From NCBI GenBank assembly GCA_041394885.1, contig JAWKHI010000001.1, forward strand, positions 186,001 through 250,000: DNA of 64,000 nucleotides. The letters run 5' to 3'. The notes below the pieces were generated by a model, which saw only the letters and a program-made list of their open reading frames with translations, did no database searches and was not told the origin of the DNA. A program made the position numbers and the translations under genes. Positions 42,047 to 50,462 of the stretch are shown one piece after another (the stretch's first letter is position 1; the number at the start of each line of letters is the position of its first letter). Origin of the DNA: DSOI01 sp041394885 (GTDB taxonomy: Bacteria > Acidobacteriota > Terriglobia > Bryobacterales > Bryobacteraceae).

Positions 42047-43396
42047 ATGACGAGACGACAGATGCTTGGCGCCGCCGCGGCCGCGATCGCCGGCGCGCAG
42101 CAAAACACCGAGCCCCCGAACATTCTTTTTCTGATGCCCGATCAGTGGCGCGGCATGGATCTCGGATCGGCCGGCAATCGCCAGGTTCGCACCCCCAACC
42201 TCGATAAACTCGCCGCCGATGGCATGCAGTTCGACAACGCCGTCGCCAACACCCCGGTCTGTACACCCGCCCGTTCCACCGTGCTAACCGGCCGCTATCC
42301 CCATGCCACTGGAACCGCCGTCAACGACGTCCGTCTCCCGATTCACGAAGTGACTCTCCCTGAGATGCTCCGCCAACGCGGCTACTACACCGGCTTCATC
42401 GGCAAGTGGCATCTCGATGGCGGTCTCCGCATGCCGGGCTACGTTCCTCCCGGCGAACGCAGACAAGGCTTCGACTATTGGGCCGCCAACGAGTGCAGCC
42501 ACGCCTACTTCAAGCAGTGGTATTTCCGGGACGATCCCAAGCGCATCGACATCGCGGGGTACGAGGTCTTCGAGTGGACCAAACTCGGCTCGGAGTTCCT
42601 CGATAACGCGAAAAACAAAAAACAGCCGTTCTGTTTGTACATGCAGTACGGCCCGCCGCACGACCCCTACCTCGCTCCCCCCGGATACGAGACCATGTAC
42701 GATCCCGCGAAGATCGAAATGCGGAAAAACTGGAAGCCCGGAGCGCAGCGCAATGGCACGTCCAAGGAGATCGCCGGATACTACGCCGCCATCGCCTGTC
42801 TCGACGAACAAATCGGGCAATTGCTCGGCAAACTCGATTCGCTCGGCATGACCGGCAACACCATCGTCTTCGTCACCTCGGACCATGGCGACATGCTCGG
42901 TTCGCAGGAACTTTCCTCAAGCGCGCCAGTTGGAAGAAAGCGTCCCGTGTATCCGGTATCTTCCGCTGGCCCAACTGCATCAGGGCGGAGACAGTGCTCC
43001 AAGGCCCCGTTTTCCCACGTCGACGTAGTCCCCACCCTGCTCGGGCTCTGTGGCATGGAGACTCCCGCGCGGATGCATGGGCACGACTATTCGAGCCATG
43101 TCCGCGATGGCTCCGGGGAGACGCCCGAATTCAGCCACCTCATGATCTACACCAAGACCGAGGCCGACGAGCATGGCCCTTGGCGCGGTCTCCGCAGCAG
43201 CAAGTGGAAGTATGCCCGGCATGAGGACCGCCCCTGGGTGCTCTACGACCTCGAAAACGATCCCTACGAGATGAACAATCTCGCCGCCGATCGCAGCCGG
43301 GCCAAACTCATGGCCGGTTTCGACTCGAACATTGCCGCCCAGATGGCCGCCACCGGAGATCGTTGGGACGAACTGTTCGACCGGCCGTACCGGTAG
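42047..43396 (+). CDS. Type I sulfatase, exported, with two compensating frameshifts
   Basis: 449 residues. Tat-like start MTRRQMLGAAAAAIAGAQQ; metal site NILFLMPDQWRGMD. The formylglycine signature is CTPARSTVLTG (C-x-P-x-R). FIGKWHLDGG, YGPPHDPYLAPPGYE and VTSDHGDMLGSQ follow. Between about 42907 and 43010 the reading frame is wrong: another frame encodes FLKRASWKKASRVSGIFRWP, a typical sulfatase segment. One base seems lost near 42907 and one gained near 43008, leaving 34 aberrant residues before SHVDVVPTLLGLCG. The gene stays open, but activity is doubtful if the sequence is right. The start is the ATG at 42047. Confidence 0.88.
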   Translation: MTRRQMLGAAAAAIAGAQQNTEPPNILFLMPDQWRGMDLGSAGNRQVRTPNLDKLAADGMQFDNAVANTPVCTPARSTVLTGRYPHATGTAVNDVRLPIHEVTLPEMLRQRGYYTGFIGKWHLDGGLRMPGYVPPGERRQGFDYWAANECSHAYFKQWYFRDDPKRIDIAGYEVFEWTKLGSEFLDNAKNKKQPFCLYMQYGPPHDPYLAPPGYETMYDPAKIEMRKNWKPGAQRNGTSKEIAGYYAAIACLDEQIGQLLGKLDSLGMTGNTIVFVTSDHGDMLGSQELSSSAPVGRKRPVYPVSSAGPTASGRRQCSKAPFSHVDVVPTLLGLCGMETPARMHGHDYSSHVRDGSGETPEFSHLMIYTKTEADEHGPWRGLRSSKWKYARHEDRPWVLYDLENDPYEMNNLAADRSRAKLMAGFDSNIAAQMAATGDRWDELFDRPYR

Positions 43397-43404
43397 ATCC
43401 GCCC

Positions 43405-43749
43405 ATGCCGTTTCGATTGCAGCGGATCTATCAGCCCTCTTCCAACGCCGATGGATTCCGAGTCCTGATCGATCGGCTGTGGCCCCGCGGGTTGAGCAAA
43501 CAGGCCGCCGCCGTCGACCTCTGGCTCAAGGAGATCGCCCCTTCCACCGAGTTGCGGAAATGGTTCAACCACGACGCCGCGAAGTGGACCGAATTCCAAT
43601 CACGCTACCGTCGCGAGTTGGAAGCTCAGCCGGAGGCGTTCGAGTGTCTGCGAAGCCTCGGCGCCGGCGGGGCTGTCGTCACTCTGCTGTTCGCCACGCG
43701 CGAGGAACGCTACCATCACGGTGTGGTCCTGCTCCAGCTTCTCTCGTAG
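43405..43749 (+). CDS. DUF488 family protein
   Basis: 114 residues, cytoplasmic. DUF488 landmarks: YQPSSNADGFRVLIDRLWPR, LWLKEIAPSTELRKWFNHD, and a SRYRRELEAQPEAFECL helix. LLFATREERYHHGVVLLQLL closes it; this segment ends in the conserved KD/RE-x-x-HN-type region. The biochemical role is unknown. It starts eight bases after the sulfatase stop, so it is likely cotranscribed. Confidence 0.9.
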   Translation: MPFRLQRIYQPSSNADGFRVLIDRLWPRGLSKQAAAVDLWLKEIAPSTELRKWFNHDAAKWTEFQSRYRRELEAQPEAFECLRSLGAGGAVVTLLFATREERYHHGVVLLQLLS

Positions 43750-43761
43750 ACGCCTGGGGCG

Positions 43762-45171
43762 CTACTCGCGGTTGCCAATCGCGTAGAGAGCCGAATGCGT
43801 CCGGACGTACATCTTCCCATCGGCGATGGCGGGCGTCGCGTTGGCGGAATCGTTGAAGTCGTTCACGCGAATCACTTCCCAATCGGCCCCCGGCTTGATC
43901 ACGGCCAGTTTTCCTTCCTCGGAAAACGTGAATATCTTCCCGTCCGCCGCCAGCGGCGAAGCAAAGTACGCTCCCGGCGCACCCGTGATCCGGCCCTGCT
44001 TCAGCACCGCGCCCGTCTTCGGATCGAGCGCCGTCAGGATGCCACCTTCCTTGCACAAGTACAGAACCCCGTCGTATAGCAGCGGCGACGGCACGTTCGG
44101 TAAGGACTTGCTGTACCTCCACAGCGTGCTCTTGTCCGTCATATCGCCCTTGCCGCCCAGCTTGAATGCATTCACGCCGTTGACCACAGACCTTTTGGAT
44201 TGGTACAGCTTCCAGTCCCGCTCCTCCATCGCTCCCGACAGATCCAGATCGACGGACTCCCAGGCCTTCACCAGCTTCGAATTGTTCATCTCCGCCTTCT
44301 GGATCTTCCCGTCGCCGTTCTTGTCCATCTCCTTGAGTGCCTCCGCAAAATCAGGAACGGTTTCCTGCTGCCCCGGATCGGCCTCTCCCGCCCAGCCGAG
44401 CACGTAGATGTTTTCGTCATCCATCACCGGAGTCGGCTTCAACTGCCACGTCAATCCGCGCACCCACCACACTTCCTTGCCCGTCGCAACCTCATAGGCC
44501 ACCAACCGGTAAGACCCAGCCAACAGCACTTGCAGCGGTCCGCCGTCCTTGGGTTGATACAGCACCGGCGTCGAGAACCCGCGCGTGAACTCGGGCCGCT
44601 CCACGCGCCACTTCACCTTGCCCGTGTTCTTATCGATCGCCACGAAAAACGATCCGCTCTCCTGATCGCACGGAAGCAGCAGAAGGTCGCCCGCCAGCAC
44701 CGGCGTTGCGGCCTGCCCCATCGGATTGTTGAACGGACCGAGCGGCAGCCGCCACCGTTCGTTCCCGTCCGGGCCATACGACAGCAGCCCGAAGTCCGTG
44801 AAGAAGACGAATACGTTCTTGCCATCGCTGGCAGGCGTTGGCGACGTCGGGGAGTTCGATTTGTGCAGCGTCTCCACGCGCGGCCGCGGTGCGTCGCGCC
44901 GCCACAGCACCTTGCCGGTCAACCGGTCCAGGGCGAACGTTTGGATCTTGTCCGCCTCGAAGCCCGTCAGGTAGATGCGATCCCCAACCACAATCGGAGA
45001 CGAGTGCCCGGGCGGCAGCGCCGTCTTCCAGAAGACGTTCTTCTCAGGACCGAACTCGGTCGGAAGGTTCGTATCCGGAGCGATACCGGATGAATTATGC
45101 CCACGGAAGGTAGGCCAATCGCCGGCCCCAGCCGGTAGAGTCACGAGGAGAACAGCCAGTAAGCGGAACAT
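43762..45171 (-). CDS. PQQ-like beta-propeller protein with EF-hand insertion
   Basis: 469 residues from the ATG at 45171 (MFRLLAVLLVTLPAGAGDW), with a signal peptide. Propeller blades include WPTFRGHNSSGIAPD, ALDRLTGKVLWRRD, AIDKNTGKVKWRVE, AYEVATGKEVWWVRG and ALDPKTGAVLKQG. Between blades, near residues 270-320, there is a pair of EF-hand-like loops: DKNGDGKIQKAE, a full Ca-binding pattern, and DLDLSGAMEERD. It is probably a periplasmic calcium-stabilised protein; the enzymatic role is uncertain. It is convergent with the DUF488 gene (12-base gap). Confidence 0.87.
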   Translation of the reverse strand: MFRLLAVLLVTLPAGAGDWPTFRGHNSSGIAPDTNLPTEFGPEKNVFWKTALPPGHSSPIVVGDRIYLTGFEADKIQTFALDRLTGKVLWRRDAPRPRVETLHKSNSPTSPTPASDGKNVFVFFTDFGLLSYGPDGNERWRLPLGPFNNPMGQAATPVLAGDLLLLPCDQESGSFFVAIDKNTGKVKWRVERPEFTRGFSTPVLYQPKDGGPLQVLLAGSYRLVAYEVATGKEVWWVRGLTWQLKPTPVMDDENIYVLGWAGEADPGQQETVPDFAEALKEMDKNGDGKIQKAEMNNSKLVKAWESVDLDLSGAMEERDWKLYQSKRSVVNGVNAFKLGGKGDMTDKSTLWRYSKSLPNVPSPLLYDGVLYLCKEGGILTALDPKTGAVLKQGRITGAPGAYFASPLAADGKIFTFSEEGKLAVIKPGADWEVIRVNDFNDSANATPAIADGKMYVRTHSALYAIGNRE

Positions 45172-45206
45172 CGCTCGCCATTCTATCAAACGCCATACCC
45201 CCGCCC

Positions 45207-46112
45207 CTATTGCTCCGATTGCCGCTCCATCGCCCGATGGCACAGCGCCGCCGGCCACTCCGTCTTGGCTGCGAAGTTGTATCGCAGAAAATGGCGGTCG
45301 AGCACTGCGTTGTTCAAGCTCGACACCATCATCATGTCGCCCTTCTTTAGCACCGGAGCCAGTTCCACGACTTTTTCGAAGCGGATGAAATCCTGCCACG
45401 TCCCCTCGAACCGGAATGGCCACCCACGCGCCAATGGAGATTCCTGCGATTGCCGCCCATACCGGTTCAGTTTTTCCCACGTCGCCCGGTTGTACTTTTC
45501 AAGTGTTAGCCAGTCCTCCGGCATACGGTCCCGCTCCACGTCGCTATCGTCGGGCGCAATCGGCAGACCCTTCCAATCGAGCGGCATCGTCCCATGCTTG
45601 CCCCATTGCGACACCACGCGCACCGGCCCCGCCCCATCGAACGGCGCTTCCAGAATTCGCCCATGGAAATAGGTGAAGAGCCGCTCCACGCGTGTCCGCC
45701 CTTCGTTCAACTGCACCCACATCACTTCGTGGTCGCACGGGTCGTTGTCATCCGGGAAGTCGATATCGTCTTCCCAGAACATGTGGTAGGCGATCCAGTG
45801 CCCGTTGGGATGCAGTATCGCCACCGCGTCTTTCAGCGGAAAGGGATCGCGCGGGTGGGTGAGCACCTGCGGAGCGAACCGGATCATCAGCGCCCGCTCC
45901 ACCGCATGCGGCTTACGCGGCGGCTCTTTCTCGAGTGCCTCCCCGTAAGCCTCGCTCGCTTCTTTCAGCCTCCGCTCGGCATGTGCTTCCATGCCTTCCC
46001 GGTTGGCCTCCAACGCCTCTAATGACTGGCACATGCACGGCGGCATGGCCTCCTGACGCAACGCCACCTCCGGCGCCAGCGCCAGGCAGCATCCCAGCAA
46101 AAGACTGCGCAT
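45207..46112 (-). CDS. Exported protein of unknown function
   Basis: 301 residues. Short signal peptide (MRSLLLGCCLALAPEVAL), then a Cys pair (CMCQSLEALEANREGMEA) and a charged helix. A distinct domain follows with HPNGHWIAYHMFWEDDIDFP, DDNDPCDHEVMWVQLNEG, and later VVSQWGKHGTMPLDWKGLP. The Asp/His-rich stretch could bind metal. The family is not recognised. It starts 42 bases before the FmdB gene end and precedes the propeller gene by 35 bases, so these may be cotranscribed. Confidence 0.75.
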   Translation of the reverse strand: MRSLLLGCCLALAPEVALRQEAMPPCMCQSLEALEANREGMEAHAERRLKEASEAYGEALEKEPPRKPHAVERALMIRFAPQVLTHPRDPFPLKDAVAILHPNGHWIAYHMFWEDDIDFPDDNDPCDHEVMWVQLNEGRTRVERLFTYFHGRILEAPFDGAGPVRVVSQWGKHGTMPLDWKGLPIAPDDSDVERDRMPEDWLTLEKYNRATWEKLNRYGRQSQESPLARGWPFRFEGTWQDFIRFEKVVELAPVLKKGDMMMVSSLNNAVLDRHFLRYNFAAKTEWPAALCHRAMERQSEQ

Positions 46113-46154
46113 AGACTCCGTTCTTCGGCCCTCCGGGCCGGCGTCTCAGGCCGC

Positions 46155-46334
46155 TCAGGTGAATCGGCCGCCCGAGCCGCCTCCGCATCCCGCCGTCGCA
46201 AACGACGACAACAGACGCTCTACTTTTTCGGACGCGCACCGCGGACAAATCAACCCCGTGTCGGCATCCGACATCCGGCGCAATTGTTCGTATTTTTCGC
46301 CGCACTCCTGGCAGCGATATTCGTACATCGGCAT
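46155..46334 (-). CDS. FmdB-type zinc-ribbon protein
   Basis: 59 residues: MPMYEYRCQECGEKYEQLRR, two CxxC pairs (CQEC, CPRC) 23 residues apart, and a Gly-rich end (TAGCGGGSGG). This is the standard layout of the FmdB regulatory/zinc-ribbon family; the molecular role of such proteins is poorly known. The gene is too short for many gene callers. It lies between the MaoC-like gene and the unknown exported protein on the same strand. Confidence 0.9.
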   Translation of the reverse strand: MPMYEYRCQECGEKYEQLRRMSDADTGLICPRCASEKVERLLSSFATAGCGGGSGGRFT

Positions 46335-46377
46335 GGTGTTCTTTCCATGCTATCAGTCCAGCCCCGCAACCGTTTCC

Positions 46378-46833
46378 CTAGGTCAGGATCCGGATCAGCC
46401 ACTCCGCCGCCAACGCCGGTTTCGCTTGCCCTTCCACTTCCACCACGCACACCCAAGTCACCTGCACCCCACCCGTTACCTCTTCCACGTTTCCTACCGT
46501 GAACCGTCCGCGCACACGGGACCCCGCCGGCACCGCCGACGGAAACCGTACCCGGTTCAACCCGTAGTTGATCCGCATCTTGTACTCGCCCCGCAGGTCG
46601 ATCGCGTCGCGGCTCATTTCCGACAATAGAGACAGCGTCAAAAACCCGTGCGCGATGGTCGCCCCGTATGGCGATTCCGTCGCGGCCCGCTCTGCGTCGA
46701 CATGAATCCACTGCGGATCTTCGGTGATGCGGGCGAACCCGTCAATGCGCTCCTGGTCGATTGTGTACCAACGGCTAACGCCCACCTCGGCGCCTGTCAT
46801 CGTTCGCAGTTCGTCGATACCGGCGATCACCAT
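46378..46833 (-). CDS. MaoC-like (R)-specific hydratase
   Basis: 151 residues with a single hot-dog domain. The catalytic pair lies in RITEDPQWIHVDAERA (Asp and His) and the conserved loop in GATIAHGFLTLSLLSEM. Such enzymes hydrate trans-2-enoyl-CoA to (R)-3-hydroxyacyl-CoA (PhaJ/NodN group). The substrate is unknown. It starts four bases after the broken Gfo/Idh gene stop, so it belonged to the same transcript. Confidence 0.88.
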   Translation of the reverse strand: MVIAGIDELRTMTGAEVGVSRWYTIDQERIDGFARITEDPQWIHVDAERAATESPYGATIAHGFLTLSLLSEMSRDAIDLRGEYKMRINYGLNRVRFPSAVPAGSRVRGRFTVGNVEEVTGGVQVTWVCVVEVEGQAKPALAAEWLIRILT

Positions 46834-46836
46834 TCG

Positions 46837-48125
46837 TTAGACGACCAGTTTCCAGGGCTTGCGCTCTTCGCGCGAAAACAGCTTCCTCGCCTCCGCCTGC
46901 GCCGCGGTCCACTTCTTGGAATCGAAGTCCACCCGCAGCTTGCTCCGTAACGCCACGTTGCCCAACAGACAGGTGGTGGTGGAACGCTGGCACACCTCGA
47001 TATCGCTGATCGGCTTTTGCCGCGTCTTGATGCACTCGAGGAAGTTCGCCCAGTGGGCCATGTTTGCGTTGTTCGACGATTTCACTTCCCGCTCGCTGAA
47101 CTCGGATCCGCGCTGCGGCACGAAACGGTATAAGCTCCGGTCCACGAACAGCGTTCCCTTTGTCCCGTGGAACAGGATGCCATAGCGCTTGTCGAACATC
47201 GACTCGTCGTTGGCGTTGCGGTTCTCGTAGGTGGCGATGAAGCCCGGATACTGGTACGTCACCGCCAGCGTGTCCGGGGTGTCGCGATTGTCGGTGAGCC
47301 AGAATTTGTCGCCGAGCGCGGTCACCGCCGTGGGCATCGTCTCGTCAAACGCCATCTGCACGATGTCGAGCAGGTGCACGCCCCAATCGGTCATCATCCC
47401 GCCTGCGTAGTCCCAGAACCAACGGAAGTGCGAGGAACGCCTTTGGATCGACTCCGAATCGGTCTTCTGCGTTGAACGGACGCCGGCGCGGGCTCCCAAC
47501 CACAGGTCCCAATCGAGATCGGCCGGCGGCTGCGCGTCGGGTGGATTGCCGATGCCTTCCTTCGGCATGAAACTGCGTAGTTCCACGTCTTCACGAAAGT
47601 CACTGGCCCCAACTCGCCGCTTTTGACGATCTCCACCGCCTTTTGGAAATGCGTGCCGGAGCGCTGCATCGTACCCGCCTGCACCACGCGCCGGTATTTG
47701 CGCGCCGCCTGCACCATCTTCACGCCCTCGTCGATGGTGACGCAGATGGGCTTTTCCACGTAGACGTCTTTACCGGCCTTGCAAGCCTCCACCGTCATGT
47801 AGGGATGCCAGTGATCGGGGGTTGCGATGCACACCGCGTCAATGGTCTTGTCTGCCAGGATCTCGCGGAAATCGCGGATGCCCTTGGCTTTCCCTTCCGT
47901 CATCTCCACCGCGCGCTCCAGGTGCGGCTTGTAGACGTCGCACACCGCGGCGGCCTCCAGGTTGTCCTGCTTCATCGCGATGCCGAGATTAGACCGGCCC
48001 ATGCGGCCCATGCCGATGAAGGCGGCGCGAACACGGTCATTGGCGCCTTTCACGTTGCCGGTGAACAGGGACGTGGTCAATGCGGCGGCGGCCGATTTAC
48101 GAAGAAAGTCGCGGCGTGGATCCAT
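46837..48125 (-). pseudogene. Gfo/Idh/MocA-family oxidoreductase, frameshifted
   Basis: Tat signal (MDPRRDFLRKSAAAALTTS), then a Rossmann domain: RVRAAFIGMGRMGRSN, AVCDVYKPHLERAVEMT, CIATPDHWHPYMTVEACKAG and KDVYVEKPICVTIDEG. The first frame goes astray after VKTWNY near 47575. The C-terminal domain continues in another frame: MPKEGIGNPPDAQPPADLDW, DYAGGMMTDWGVHLLDIVQM, then to 46837. The junction is eight bases long where nine would keep frame, so one indel separates two otherwise intact halves totalling about 430 residues. It may be a sequencing error. It would oxidise or reduce a sugar with NAD(P) outside the cytoplasm. Confidence 0.87.
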
Positions 48126-48143
48126 TCCCGCGATTATATCGCC

Positions 48144-49283
48144 TCACGCAATCCGGTACTTGTCGATCGCCGCCTCGTCGAGCGATACGCCGAGACCCGG
48201 TTTCGATCCGATCTCGAAATAGCCATCGCGGACGGCGAACGGCTCTTTCATGCAATCGTCGGCGAGCACATGCGAAATGGCGATCGCGAACTGAAGCCCT
48301 TCGTAAGCCGCCACCTGATGGGCCTGAAACACCTGTGCGATGCCGTTGTCGATCGAGTGTTCGATCCACACCGGAACGTGCGCCGCCTGGGCACGGTCCG
48401 AGAGTGTCTTGCAATAGGCGCCCAGCTTCGGCGCGCCGGCAATCCAGGCGTCGAGCAGGCCCTCTCGTGTCCATGCCTCGATTTCGCCCGAAGTGAGCAT
48501 CGCATCCACATGCTCGGCCACCAGCAGCGGGAGCTTACCATCTTTGCGCATGGCCCGCAGCCGGCGATAGCCATCCACGTTCTGCCGCGCGATGGGTGAC
48601 TCGATGGCGAAGTAATTCTTGAACTTCACCAACTCCTTGGCCACCTCCATCGTTTTCTCCACGGTCTCCCAGGTCGAGTTGGCATCCACCCAGACCTTCA
48701 TTGACTTAGGAATCGCCGCGCAGATCGCATCGGCCTGCGCGATAGGATCTTCCCACGGCCGCGCCTTCACTTTGTGGATCCGGTATCCGAGCGATGCGCC
48801 GAGCTTGGCCTCCGACGCCATCAGCGCCGGCGGAAAGCACTGGCTCCACCAGGTGGGTTGCACGCGCCTGCGCGCATTCCGATTGAGAAGACGCGCCACG
48901 GGAATTCCCTGCACCTTGCCGAGCAGATCCGCCACGGCAATCAGCAGACCGCGAATATCGTCGTTGGCCAAATAGTCGCGGGGCTCCCGTCCGATCATCT
49001 GTTTCAGCTTGCCTTCGGCCTGTGCCCGCGGCATCTTCGCCTCGCCGATGCCCATCAGTCCACTCGCGGCAAACAGCTTCACGAAATGCAGTTCGTAGTC
49101 GCGCTGGTCACGCTTTTGGTGCTCCCAACTCCGCGTCCAGGCTTCGCGGACGCGTTCGGCGAAAGGCACCCGTGCCGAAAGGATTTCGTAGCGGGCCAAT
49201 TTCAGATCCTGGCCCCGCAGCGGATGGGAAAAAGCAGCGGCGGCAAGCGCGGAGGCGAGGGTTCGGCGTGTCATGCTTTTCAT
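48144..49283 (-). CDS. Enolase-superfamily (mandelate racemase/muconate lactonizing) enzyme, exported
   Basis: 379 residues with a Tat-like signal (MTRRTLASALAAAAFSHP). The barrel carries the K-x-K base motif (YRIHKVKARPWED), metal ligands in VWVDANSTWE and YFAIESPI, and a further acid in LLVAEHVDAML. These enzymes abstract an alpha proton from a carboxylate, most often acid-sugar dehydration. The substrate is not readable from motifs. It starts 18 bases before the Gfo/Idh gene, a common sugar-catabolism pairing, and follows an unknown gene at 49317. Confidence 0.87.
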   Translation of the reverse strand: MKSMTRRTLASALAAAAFSHPLRGQDLKLARYEILSARVPFAERVREAWTRSWEHQKRDQRDYELHFVKLFAASGLMGIGEAKMPRAQAEGKLKQMIGREPRDYLANDDIRGLLIAVADLLGKVQGIPVARLLNRNARRRVQPTWWSQCFPPALMASEAKLGASLGYRIHKVKARPWEDPIAQADAICAAIPKSMKVWVDANSTWETVEKTMEVAKELVKFKNYFAIESPIARQNVDGYRRLRAMRKDGKLPLLVAEHVDAMLTSGEIEAWTREGLLDAWIAGAPKLGAYCKTLSDRAQAAHVPVWIEHSIDNGIAQVFQAHQVAAYEGLQFAIAISHVLADDCMKEPFAVRDGYFEIGSKPGLGVSLDEAAIDKYRIA

Positions 49284-49316
49284 AGGTTATTACGGCGCGG
49301 TTATTACGGCGCCGGC

Positions 49317-50411
49317 TTACAACTCGCCCGGCGGCACGCGCCCGGCACGGATGGCCTCGGTCTGCGCACAAGTGAACGGCGGCTCCGCTGGCGGCAGATC
49401 GAAGTGAAAGCACCGGAACAGGCGGGCGATGTAGCGCATTCGCTGCGTGAGGTCGCCCCAGTCGATCGCGCCACAGTCGGCAGTTTCGAGTCCCGCGATC
49501 ATAGCGCCGAACGCCGCGTCGCGGGCGGGGTCGAGTTGCGGCGGGATCGGGCGATCCAGATGCCTGTGCAGTTGCAGCGCGACGCCTCCAGGCAACCCCA
49601 GCACCATCATCGATCCGGTTACCGCCTGGCGCGTGACGGCGCGAGAAACCGCCGCGATGCCGTTGGCGAATGGGCGCAACAGACGCCGCACGTGCGTCTG
49701 TTGCTCGAAGGTTTCCGGCGCCGACTCCATCGCCTCTCGGATCTCGGGCTGAAGCCGCGTCTGCTCATGCAGGCCGATCAACAGGTTCGCCAGGCAAATC
49801 GCTTGGGCGCGGAGCGCTGGATCGGGCTCGGCGGATTGCCGGTGATAGAGCAGGAACGCCGATCGAAGATGCTCCTGGCCTTCCGGGGCCGCGCCGGGAC
49901 GAAGCGAATCGAGAAACCCTTTCACGGCGGGCGAGTCAACAAGAGCGTCCGCCGGACACCGTTCCATGTATTCGGAAAACACGAGCGCGATCTCGGCGAA
50001 GACTTTGCGGTTGCCGCGAGCCACCGCGTCACTGGCGCGCTCGAAAGCGTCAAACGGTGTGTGGATGTCGCGCACGATCGCTCCCAACCGGGTCCGCGGA
50101 TAGAAGACGCCACGCCGGACGACGAAACGCCACAGCGCCTTTCCAGGGTGCAGCACGAACGATCCCTCGCGCAAAGCGGACTCGAATCGGGCGAGCAGGT
50201 CTTCGCCCCGAATGGTCACACCGGCTTGCCGCGAAGCCCAGGTGGCGAACGTACACCAATTGGCGCCCGGCCCGGTGCGATCCGCGAAAGCGGAAGAGAG
50301 CCGGTGGTAGCATTCGGTGATCCGCAGATTCCGAACAACGGGGTCGCCGATGCCGGAAATCTCCTTGACCTCGGCTGGAGCCGGAGCGGTATGCGACGGG
50401 GACGCCATCAC
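49317..50411 (-). CDS. Conserved protein of unknown function
   Basis: 364 residues, mostly helical, no signal peptide or membrane helix. A striking N-terminal motif is NLRITECYHRLSSAFADRTG followed by PGANWCTFATWASRQAGVTI. Other stretches are RDIHTPFDAFERASDAVARG, KVFAEIALVFSEYMERC and CLANLLIGLHEQTRLQPEIR. I recall similar proteins from actinobacteria without known function. Two adjacent ATGs compete (50411, 50408). It diverges from the S9 peptidase pseudogene with 51 bases between. Confidence 0.75.
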   Translation of the reverse strand: MMASPSHTAPAPAEVKEISGIGDPVVRNLRITECYHRLSSAFADRTGPGANWCTFATWASRQAGVTIRGEDLLARFESALREGSFVLHPGKALWRFVVRRGVFYPRTRLGAIVRDIHTPFDAFERASDAVARGNRKVFAEIALVFSEYMERCPADALVDSPAVKGFLDSLRPGAAPEGQEHLRSAFLLYHRQSAEPDPALRAQAICLANLLIGLHEQTRLQPEIREAMESAPETFEQQTHVRRLLRPFANGIAAVSRAVTRQAVTGSMMVLGLPGGVALQLHRHLDRPIPPQLDPARDAAFGAMIAGLETADCGAIDWGDLTQRMRYIARLFRCFHFDLPPAEPPFTCAQTEAIRAGRVPPGEL

Positions 50412-50462
50412 GAGGCATTATCACCCGCCGTTCCGGTAGCATGTAGAAACGAGGTGTTCATC

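Noticed and set aside
48774..50462. Very long plus-strand frame running into the S9 peptidase
   Set aside because: The first 560 residues are antisense to the enolase-superfamily gene and the unknown gene at 49317. The peptidase signal peptide starts at 50463.
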